Source: Rhodopseudomonas palustris
Lineage (GTDB): Bacteria > Pseudomonadota > Alphaproteobacteria > Rhizobiales > Xanthobacteraceae
Length of the DNA stretch: 64,000 nucleotides
Assembly: GCA_016215605.1 (NCBI GenBank)
Contig: JACRJB010000030.1
Location: 1-64,000, forward strand
Reading direction: 5' to 3'
Below the pieces are notes generated by a model. That model was not told the origin of the DNA. It worked only from the letters and a program-made list of their open reading frames with translations, and made no database searches. Of the stretch, positions 57,952-64,000 are shown piece after piece. Both the position numbers and the translations under genes were made by a program. Positions within the stretch are counted from its first letter, which is position 1. Each line of letters begins with the position of its first letter.

Positions 57952-58770
57952 ATGGCGAGCGATTCAGGCCTGATGCAGGGCAAGCGTGGGGTGATTCTGG
58001 GCGTGGCCAACAACCGCTCGATCGCCTGGGGCATCGCCAAGGCCTGCCGCGCCCACGGCGCCGAGATCGCGCTGACCTGGCAGGGCGACGCGCTGAAGAA
58101 GCGGGTGATGCCGCTGGCGGCCGAGCTGGACGGCATTCTGGTCGGACATTGCGACGTCACCGATCCGGCGACGATCGACGCGGTGTTCGACGAGCTGAAG
58201 GCCAAATGGGGCAAGATCGACTTCGTCGTCCACGCCATCGCGTTCTCCGACAAGGACCAGCTCGACGGCCGCTATGTCGAGACCACCGCCGACAACTTCT
58301 CCAAGACGATGCTGATCTCGTGCTACTCGCTGACCGCGATCGCGCAGCGCGCCGAGAAGCTGATGCCGGACGGCGGCTCGATCCTGACGCTGACCTATTA
58401 CGGCGCCGAGAAGTGGATGCCGCATTACAACGTGATGGGCGTCGCCAAGGCCGCGCTGGAAGCCAGCGTGCGCTATCTCGCCGCCGACCTCGGCGAGAAG
58501 AACATCCGCGTCAACGCGATCTCGGCGGGCCCGATCAAGACGCTGGCGGCGTCCGGCATCGGCGACTTCCGCTACATCCTGAAATGGAACGAATACAATT
58601 CGCCGATGCGCCGCACCGTGACGATCGAGGAGGTCGGCGACAGCGCCTTGTACTTCCTGTCCGGCCTGTCGCGCGGCGTCACCGGCGAGATCCACCACGT
58701 CGATTCCGGCTACCACGTCGTCGGCATGAAGCGCCCCGACGCGCCGGATATTTCGCTGGCGAAGGACTGA
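57952..58770 (+). CDS. fabI: enoyl-ACP reductase FabI
   Basis: A 272-residue NADH-dependent reductase completing each cycle of fatty acid synthesis. The atypical SDR cofactor region GVANNRSIAWGIAKA and the catalytic Tyr-x6-Lys in YNVMGVAK, plus the preceding TYYGAEKWMPHY, are diagnostic of FabI, the target of triclosan-type inhibitors. It is 11 bases before the phosphatase gene. Rhizobiales usually carry two fabI genes; only one is in this window. Confidence 0.95.
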   Translation: MASDSGLMQGKRGVILGVANNRSIAWGIAKACRAHGAEIALTWQGDALKKRVMPLAAELDGILVGHCDVTDPATIDAVFDELKAKWGKIDFVVHAIAFSDKDQLDGRYVETTADNFSKTMLISCYSLTAIAQRAEKLMPDGGSILTLTYYGAEKWMPHYNVMGVAKAALEASVRYLAADLGEKNIRVNAISAGPIKTLAASGIGDFRYILKWNEYNSPMRRTVTIEEVGDSALYFLSGLSRGVTGEIHHVDSGYHVVGMKRPDAPDISLAKD

Positions 58771-58781
58771 TCGCGCCCTCC

Positions 58782-59402
58782 ATGCCGCGGCCCGTGATCT
58801 ACTACATCCGCCACGGCCAGACGGAATGGAACGCCGCCGGCCGGTTCCAGGGCTCGCAGGACATCCCGCTCAACGAGCTCGGGCGGGAGCAGGCCGCGCG
58901 CGCCGGCGGCATTCTCAACGAGCTGATGACGCAGCATGGCCACACGCCGGGCGACTTCGGGTTCGTCTCCAGCCCGCTCGGACGGGCCCGCTCGACCATT
59001 GAATTCGTGCGCACCCGGCTCGACCTGCCGCCGGCGGACTACGCGCTCGACGACCGGCTGCGCGAGATCGGCTTCGGTCATTGGGAGGGGACGACCTTGC
59101 GTGAGCAGGAAGCCTTGCATCCCGAGCTGTTTGCCGAGCGTCTGCTGGACAAATGGGGAATTCCGGCGCCCGGTGGCGAGAGCTACGCCGAGGTCACGCT
59201 GCGCGTCCGCGACTGGGTCGACAGCCTGACCGGCGACACGGTCGCGGTCGCCCATGGCGGCACCGCCCGCGCCCTGATGGTGGCGCTCGGCGTCGAAACC
59301 ATCGCCGGCGCCGCCGATCTGCCGATCGAGCAGGGCGCGGTCTATGTGTTCAGGGATGGCGGACTGACGGTCGTCCGCGGTGGGAACGGGGCGGGGACCT
59401 AG
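58782..59402 (+). CDS. histidine phosphatase family protein (phosphoglycerate-mutase-like)
   Basis: A 206-residue enzyme with the phosphohistidine motif IRHGQTEWN and the second catalytic His in AHGGTARAL; SSPLGRARST and the Glu in REIGFGHWEG complete the pocket. The group contains cofactor-dependent mutases and many small-molecule phosphatases. It is co-transcribed with fabI, a conserved pairing in Nitrobacteraceae. Confidence 0.92.
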   Translation: MPRPVIYYIRHGQTEWNAAGRFQGSQDIPLNELGREQAARAGGILNELMTQHGHTPGDFGFVSSPLGRARSTIEFVRTRLDLPPADYALDDRLREIGFGHWEGTTLREQEALHPELFAERLLDKWGIPAPGGESYAEVTLRVRDWVDSLTGDTVAVAHGGTARALMVALGVETIAGAADLPIEQGAVYVFRDGGLTVVRGGNGAGT

Positions 59403-59435
59403 CTTCGTGATGACGGCGGTACCGCAAATACAAGC

Positions 59436-59550
59436 CGTCATCACCCGCGGATGCGGGTGATCCAGGATCGCAGAGTGCTTGCGGCAGACGCACGGCCAAC
59501 TAACGGATGCTCTGGACTACTGGGGCGCCCGGTCGAGCCGGGCGATGACG
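59436..59550. repeat. inverted-repeat intergenic element
   Basis: GTCATCACCCGCGGATGCGG and GTGATCCAG at the left, CTGGACTACTGGGGCG and GAGCCGGGCGATGACGG at the right, imperfectly complementary. It follows the phosphatase gene. Confidence 0.55.
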
Positions 59551-59579
59551 GAAGTAAGTGGGCCAGCTAACAACGCTTC

Positions 59580-60263
59580 GTCATTGCCGGGCTTGACCCG
59601 CCTGCGGGGCCGAAGCCCCTTCGGCGCGGCGAAGGCCCGGCAATCCATCTTGTTCGCAAGATGATCTTCGTTCAGCGCGCTTCGCGCGCGATGGATGCGC
59701 GGGTCGAGCCCGCGCATGACGGGAGTGAGGGTGGCGAAGGCTGCGCCTATCGCGAGGTCCGATTCAACTATCAAACAGCCACGGCTCTTCGTTCTCGCGG
59801 CTCCGCTGAGCCCGAGTTGTGCACCCGTCGCTTCACAGCGAGGGGTGGGGGCGCGCCGGTCGGCGCAAAGGTGGTGAGTGTCGCGATGGCTTTGCGGACC
59901 ATCGCGCAACGCCTTCCGGCGCGCCCACCGCGGCGATTTTGGGCGTCGGGACCGTTCTTCCGGGAACACAGCGGAGCGGGATCTCCCCGGCCTTGCTGCA
60001 CCCGTCCAGCCACGAAAGCGGCAGCCGCTCGTAGTAGCGGCGGACGGTGACCTTCTGCCTCCCGGACGTGCGGGTGCGAACCGCAACGCGCAGGACGCCG
60101 CGTCCGTCCGACTCCGCCAGCGCCATGCCGGCTTCGTCGAACCATCGTTCCGGGCTGGTTACCCAACCCGCCGATCTGTCCCGCTTCAAAAGCGCCCTCG
60201 AGAAGCGCCCCTCACGGACAGGACGGTGCGGACTATAATCATAATAGGAAGATTGTCAAGAGG
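59580..60263 (-). repeat. long repeated element, copy 2 (family D, promoter-bearing, inverted)
   Basis: The reverse complement of this segment matches 17072-17781 over most of its length, including the promoter, the following about 130 bases (CCTGTCCGTGAGGGGCGCTT, then WFDEAG- and [16 protein letters not shown]-coding sequence) and the closing palindrome. The middle has diverged and is partly replaced. Here the frame after the promoter stays open for ~118 codons. Together with the short element at 59436 and a family A-like repeat at 60278 it fills the 1.07-kb gap before aroC. The two copies are inverted relative to each other about 42 kb apart. Confidence 0.85.
60232..60259 (-). promoter_or_regulatory. 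sigma-70-type promoter at the head of long repeat copy 2
   Basis: On the minus strand TTGACA (60254-60259), 16 bases, TATAGT (60232-60237), identical in hexamers and spacing to copy 1. It reads away from aroC, into the repeat. Confidence 0.7.
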
Positions 60264-60277
60264 ACCGGCGGCGCCTT

Positions 60278-60410
60278 CCTTCTCCCCTTGTGGGAGAAGG
60301 TGGCGCGGACGCAGTCCGCGACGGATGAGGGGGCGCAGCGCCCGTGGCACCCCTCACCCGGCGAGCTTCGCTCGCCACCCTCTCCCACAAGGGGAGAGGG
60401 TTTGGGTCGG
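60278..60410. repeat. palindromic repeat, family A-like (TTGTGGGAGAAGG variant)
   Basis: CCTTCTCCCCTTGTGGGAGA at the left, GACGGATGAGGGGGCG, then CCCCTCACCCGGCGAGC and ACCCTCTCCCACAAGGGGAG at the right. Same type as 17800-17945. Confidence 0.8.
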
Positions 60411-60471
60411 TTTGACCCTGTCCGGCCGGCGCGTTACCACACCGGCGCATGTCTCGAGAGGCGGGTCCGCC

Positions 60472-61557
60472 ATGTCGTTCAATACTTTCGGCCATCTATT
60501 TCGCGTCACCACCTTCGGCGAGAGCCATGGGGTGGCGATCGGCTGCGTGGTCGATGGCTGTCCGCCGCTGATCCCGCTGACCGAGGCCGACATCCAGGGC
60601 GATCTCGACCGTCGCCGGCCCGGCCAGTCGCGCTTCACCACCCAGCGCCAGGAAGCCGATCAGGTGAAGATCCTGTCCGGCGTGATGGCGCATCCGGAGA
60701 CCGGGGTGCAGGTCACCACCGGCACGCCGATCGCGCTGATGATCGAGAACACCGACCAGCGCTCCAAGGACTATTCGGACATCCAGAACAAGTTTCGGCC
60801 CGGCCACGCCGACTTCACCTACGAGGCGAAATACGGCATCCGCGACTATCGCGGCGGCGGCCGCTCCTCGGCGCGCGAGACCGCGAGTCGCGTCGCCGCC
60901 GGCGCGGTGGCGCGCAAGGTGATTGCCGGCATGAGCGTGCGCGGCGCGCTGGTGCAGATCGGCCCGCACAAGATCGACCGCGACAAGTGGGACTGGGCCG
61001 AGATCGGCAACAACCCGTTGTTCTGTCCGGACAAGGAAGCCGCTGCGCTGTTCGCCGATTATCTCGACGGCATCCGCAAGTCGGGCTCGTCGATCGGCGC
61101 GGTGATCGAGGTGGTGGCCGAAGGCGTCCCGGCGGGCCTCGGTGCGCCGATCTACGCCAAGCTCGATACCGACCTCGCCGCGGCGCTGATGAGCATCAAC
61201 GCGGTCAAGGGCGTCGAGATCGGCGACGGCTTCGCCACCGCGGCGCTGACCGGCGAACAGAATGCCGACGAGATGCGGATGGGCAATCACGGCCCGCAAT
61301 TCCTGTCCAACCACGCCGGCGGCATTCTCGGCGGCATCTCGACCGGCCAGCCGGTGGTGGCGCGGTTCGCAGTGAAGCCGACGTCGTCGATCCTGACCCC
61401 GCGCAAGACCGTCGATCGCGGCGGCCACGACACCGACATCCTCACCAAGGGCCGCCACGATCCCTGCGTCGGCATCCGCGCGGTTCCGGTCGGCGAGGCG
61501 ATGGTCGCCTGCGTGCTGGCCGACCACCTGCTGCGCCATCGCGGCCAGGTCGGCTGA
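60472..61557 (+). CDS. aroC: chorismate synthase
   Basis: A 361-residue FMN-dependent lyase, the last step of the shikimate pathway. The three family signatures are intact: [38 protein letters not shown], and the C-terminal [32 protein letters not shown] opens the protein and ATG 60472 gives the normal start. It stands alone between repeat DNA and a cyclase gene. Confidence 0.97.
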   Translation: MSFNTFGHLFRVTTFGESHGVAIGCVVDGCPPLIPLTEADIQGDLDRRRPGQSRFTTQRQEADQVKILSGVMAHPETGVQVTTGTPIALMIENTDQRSKDYSDIQNKFRPGHADFTYEAKYGIRDYRGGGRSSARETASRVAAGAVARKVIAGMSVRGALVQIGPHKIDRDKWDWAEIGNNPLFCPDKEAAALFADYLDGIRKSGSSIGAVIEVVAEGVPAGLGAPIYAKLDTDLAAALMSINAVKGVEIGDGFATAALTGEQNADEMRMGNHGPQFLSNHAGGILGGISTGQPVVARFAVKPTSSILTPRKTVDRGGHDTDILTKGRHDPCVGIRAVPVGEAMVACVLADHLLRHRGQVG

Positions 61558-61588
61558 GGCAGTTTTCTTTGGGGCTTCTGACCGGCAG

Positions 61589-61698
61589 GACCTCATGGTG
61601 AGGAGGCGCGAAGCGCCGTCTCGAACCATGGGCGGCGGGCACTGCGCGGCCCCATCCTTCGAGACGCCCGACTTCGCCGGGCTCCTCAGGATGAGGAA
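61589..61698. repeat. palindromic intergenic element (CCTCATGGTGAGGAG type)
   Basis: GACCTCATGGTGAGGAGGCG and CGTCTCGAACCATG at the left; ATCCTTCGAGACGCCCGA and GGGCTCCTCAGGATGAGG at the right. Elements of this shape are widespread in Nitrobacteraceae. It lies between aroC and the cyclase gene. Confidence 0.75.
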
Positions 61699-61818
61699 TC
61701 AGTGCTTGTTGAAAAGGCCGTATCGCTCAGTTCCGCCGGTGTGTCGGCTCAGCGTCTGGGGATCTGCCATGAGCGGTGCCCCGGTGCCAATCGGGCACCG
61801 GTCCGCTAGGATGGCCCG

Positions 61819-63018
61819 ATGCAATCCCAACGGTTCAACGACCTGATCGATTGGCTGATCGACGGCGCGCGCTCCGAGCCGGAGCCGGTCGCGATGATGA
61901 CGCGCACCTGCGAGCGGCTGGTCGAGGCCGGGCTGCCGCTGTACCGCGTCGGCGTGTTCGTCGAGACGCTGCATCCGGACATCTACGGCTACGGCTTCGT
62001 CTGGCGCGACGGGCAGGAGACCGTCACCAGCGAAACCACGGTCGACGTCGAGAGCCTGGAAGAGTATCAGCGCAGCCCGCTGAAGCTGATGTACGACAGC
62101 GCCGCCGAAGTGCGCTTCCGGCTCGACGACGACGCCAGCCGCGCGTTCCCGTTCTTCGACGAGATGCGCCACGAGGGCGTCACCGACTATTTGGCCCTGC
62201 CGCTGATCTTCATGGACGGCGCCATCAACGGCATCAGCTTCACCACGCGCCGGCCCGGCGGCTTCAGCGCCGCCGACCTCGTCGCGATGCGGCGGCTGAG
62301 CGGGCCGCTGTCGCGGCTGATCGAGGTGATCAGCCTGCGCGAGATCGCCACCACGCTGCTCGACACCTATGTGGGCAACCGCGCCGGCGCGCGGATTCTG
62401 TCCGGCCAGATCCGGCGCGGCCACGCCGACACCATGCGCGCCGCGATCTGGCTGTCGGATCTGCGCGGCTTCACCGCACTGTCGGACCGGCTGCCGCCCG
62501 AAGTGGTGGTCAAGCTGCTGAACGCTTACTTCGATTGCCAGGTCGGACCGATCCTGCGCAACGGCGGCGAAGTGCTGAAGTTCATGGGCGACGGCCTGCT
62601 CGCGGTGTTTCCGATCGCCGCCGACGGCGGCGACGAGGCCGAGGTCTGCGCCCGGATGCTCGCCGCCGCGCAGGAATGCCGCGGCACCGTCGCGGCGATG
62701 AACTACATCGAGGGCAACCACGTCATCGAGGGCTTCCGCTTCGGCGTCGCGCTGCATGTCGGGCAGGTGCTGTACGGCAATATCGGCGGCGGCAACCGGC
62801 TCGACTTCACCTGCATCGGCCCGGCCGTCAATCTCGCCGCGCGGCTGGAGCGGATCGCCGGCCGGCTCGGCCGCACCGTGGTCGCCTCGTCGGACTTCAT
62901 CGGCCTGTGCGGCGACGGCTTCGTCGAGATCGGCGAGTTCCCGATCGAAGGCCTGTCGCACACCGAACGGGTCTACGGCCTCGAAGTCGAGACACTGCAG
63001 GCCGCCGAGGGATTGTAG
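61819..63018 (+). CDS. class III adenylate/guanylate cyclase
   Basis: A 399-residue cytosolic protein. The first ~190 residues form an unassigned sensor-like domain (reminiscent of GAF folds, with RVGVFVETLHPDIYGYGFVWRDG and YLALPLIFMDGAINGISFTTRRPGGFSAADL). The C-terminal ~200 hold a class III cyclase: metal-binding Asp in LSDLRGFTALSD and in KFMGDGLLAVFP, substrate Lys in VLKFMGD, a later DFTCIGPAVNLAARLE with the transition-state Asn and Arg. All catalytic positions are kept, so activity is expected; the Lys and Asp pair favours ATP over GTP. No transmembrane segments. Confidence 0.93.
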   Translation: MQSQRFNDLIDWLIDGARSEPEPVAMMTRTCERLVEAGLPLYRVGVFVETLHPDIYGYGFVWRDGQETVTSETTVDVESLEEYQRSPLKLMYDSAAEVRFRLDDDASRAFPFFDEMRHEGVTDYLALPLIFMDGAINGISFTTRRPGGFSAADLVAMRRLSGPLSRLIEVISLREIATTLLDTYVGNRAGARILSGQIRRGHADTMRAAIWLSDLRGFTALSDRLPPEVVVKLLNAYFDCQVGPILRNGGEVLKFMGDGLLAVFPIAADGGDEAEVCARMLAAAQECRGTVAAMNYIEGNHVIEGFRFGVALHVGQVLYGNIGGGNRLDFTCIGPAVNLAARLERIAGRLGRTVVASSDFIGLCGDGFVEIGEFPIEGLSHTERVYGLEVETLQAAEGL

Positions 63019-63041
63019 TTCGCGCGGAGCGGCCCGCTGCC

Positions 63042-63908
63042 TCAGCCCTCATCCCACCACGGATATTGCGACGGCATGTCCTGCGAGACCTTGCCGGGAA
63101 ACGCCGGCGCGCGCTTGTCAAAGAAGGCGGCGACGCCTTCGCGGACGTCGGGATGACGGCCGCGCTCGATCGACATCGCGCCGTCGATCGCCAGTACTCC
63201 GTATGGGTCGGGAGCGCCGGCGAACCGCCACAGCATCTGCCGGGTCAGCGCAACCGAGACGGGCGAGCTCTGTTCGGTGAGTTCGCGCGCGATCTCCTTG
63301 GCGCGTTCGAGGATTTGCTCGGGCGCGGTGAGTTCGCTGACAAGCCCGCCGCGGAGCGCTTCTTCCGCCGCAAAGATGCGGCCGGAGATCGCCCAGCGCA
63401 GCGCCTGCGGCAGCCCGACCAGCTTCGGCAGAAACCAGGCGCTGCCGGCTTCCGGGACCAGCCCGCGCTGCGCGAAGATGAATCCGATCTTGGCGCCGGT
63501 CGCCGCGATGCGGACGTCCATCGGCAGCGTCATGGTGATGCCGATGCCGACCGCCGGGCCGTTGATCGCGGCGATCGACGGCTTGCGACAGCGGAAGATC
63601 GCGTCGACGAAGCCGCTGCCCGAGCGCGGCGCGCCGCTGGTCAGCCGGTTGCCGAACACGCCGGCGCCGTGGTCGCCGGAGGTGTCGAAGCTGGAGGCGC
63701 CGCCTGAGACGTCAGCCCCGGCGCAGAACGCGCGGCCGGCGCCGGTGACGATAACGGCGCGGACGTCATCATCGGTGTCGGCCTGGCGAAACGCCGCCTC
63801 GATCTCGCTGCCCATCGCGCCGGTGTAGGCGTTGAGTTTGTCGGGCCGGTTCAGCGTGATCACCAGAATCGCGCCATCCATGCTGCAGGTGATTTGTTCG
63901 GTGTCCAC
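63042..63908 (-). CDS. enoyl-CoA hydratase/isomerase family protein
   Basis: A 288-residue crotonase-fold enzyme. The oxyanion hole is formed by AGADVSGG and the NGPAVGIGIT segment, with Glu in LVPEAGSAW where catalytic acids are found in this family. The GTG start 63908 follows AGGACGATCAAC. An insertion of about 30 residues follows the first oxyanion motif (SSFDTSGDHGAGVFGNRL). It may act in beta-oxidation of acyl-CoA made by ligases such as the one whose gene ends just upstream. Confidence 0.9.
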   Translation of the reverse strand: MDTEQITCSMDGAILVITLNRPDKLNAYTGAMGSEIEAAFRQADTDDDVRAVIVTGAGRAFCAGADVSGGASSFDTSGDHGAGVFGNRLTSGAPRSGSGFVDAIFRCRKPSIAAINGPAVGIGITMTLPMDVRIAATGAKIGFIFAQRGLVPEAGSAWFLPKLVGLPQALRWAISGRIFAAEEALRGGLVSELTAPEQILERAKEIARELTEQSSPVSVALTRQMLWRFAGAPDPYGVLAIDGAMSIERGRHPDVREGVAAFFDKRAPAFPGKVSQDMPSQYPWWDEG

Positions 63909-63953
63909 GTTGATCGTCCTGAAGGTGAGAGCAGGGAGGCGCGATCCGCGCCG

Positions 63954-64000
63954 TCAGATCGTGCGCCCGGCGTCGCGCCAGAACGGCTCCTTCAGCTTGC
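63954..64000 (-). CDS. C-terminal end of an acyl-CoA ligase-like gene (partial)
   Basis: Only the last ~15 codons are in the window, ending KLKEPFWRDAGRTI and TGA (63954-63956). A short tail with LKEPFW and basic residues is usual at the C-terminus of acyl-CoA ligases. The rest is beyond the window edge. It is 45 bases upstream of the enoyl-CoA hydratase on the same strand. Confidence 0.55.
   Translation of the reverse strand, partial: KLKEPFWRDAGRTI

Overview
The window is high-GC, densely coded, alphaproteobacterial chromosome. The best fit is Rhodopseudomonas palustris or a close Nitrobacteraceae (Bradyrhizobium-type) relative. This is inferred from the single-gene cytochrome b/c1 fusion (fbcH), the RibBX-type ribB, the 524-residue HisRS, and the many palindromic intergenic repeats that look like those of Rhodopseudomonas and Bradyrhizobium. 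No rRNA, tRNA, CRISPR array, integrase or transposase gene was seen. About 60 genes are supported.

Layout. 0.4-12.8 kb: catabolic and housekeeping genes. These are a flavin hydroxylase divergent from a Bug-type solute receptor, ribB(X), glutaryl-CoA dehydrogenase, a metallo-beta-lactamase-fold hydrolase, a DUF1499 membrane protein, an alpha/beta hydrolase, a DUF559 protein, an acyl-CoA ligase and an extensin-like protein. 13-15.3 kb: an L,D-transpeptidase lipoprotein and CorA. 15.3-17.8 kb: the clearest accessory patch, with a low-GC gene of HEPN-like character, a truncated BrnA-type antitoxin and a long repeated element that carries its own promoter. 18-26.3 kb: tadA, a large-subunit-type pseudouridine synthase with a very long basic N-terminus, rsmD, and a minus-strand run uvrC-pgsA-moaD-moaE-prmB. 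26.6-33.6 kb: outer-membrane protein, cold-shock protein, rlmJ, a CheY-like regulator, a HAD phosphatase, a degenerate EAL protein and an omega-aminotransferase. 33.9-36.4 kb: hisS, which has an internal low-GC segment, a tautomerase and a thioesterase. 36.5-43.5 kb: a MoxR-DUF58-DUF4159-membrane protein operon. 43.8-46.6 kb: an overlapping operon DUF1285-NUDIX-DUF6111-CCA transferase. 46.7-51 kb: DUF2158, queE, trmL and the bc1 complex (Rieske protein plus fused fbcH). 51-59.4 kb: dienelactone hydrolase, SDR-pdxH, a surface lipoprotein, a DnaJ-like protein, a hydrolase, an ECF sigma/anti-sigma pair, fabI and a phosphoglycerate-mutase-like phosphatase. 59.4-64 kb: the second, inverted copy of the long repeated element, aroC, a class III nucleotidyl cyclase, an enoyl-CoA hydratase and the end of one further gene.

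The most unusual material is between genes. Several families of palindromic repeats recur, two or more copies each. One long element (about 0.7 kb) occurs at 17.07-17.78 kb and, inverted, at 59.58-60.26 kb. Both copies begin with the same strong promoter, TTGACA-N16-TATAGT, followed by sequence able to fold, so the element looks like a multi-copy transcription unit of unknown function. Start codons were chosen from visible ribosome-binding sites, overlaps and family length. Functions are assigned from family motifs read by eye, without database searches.
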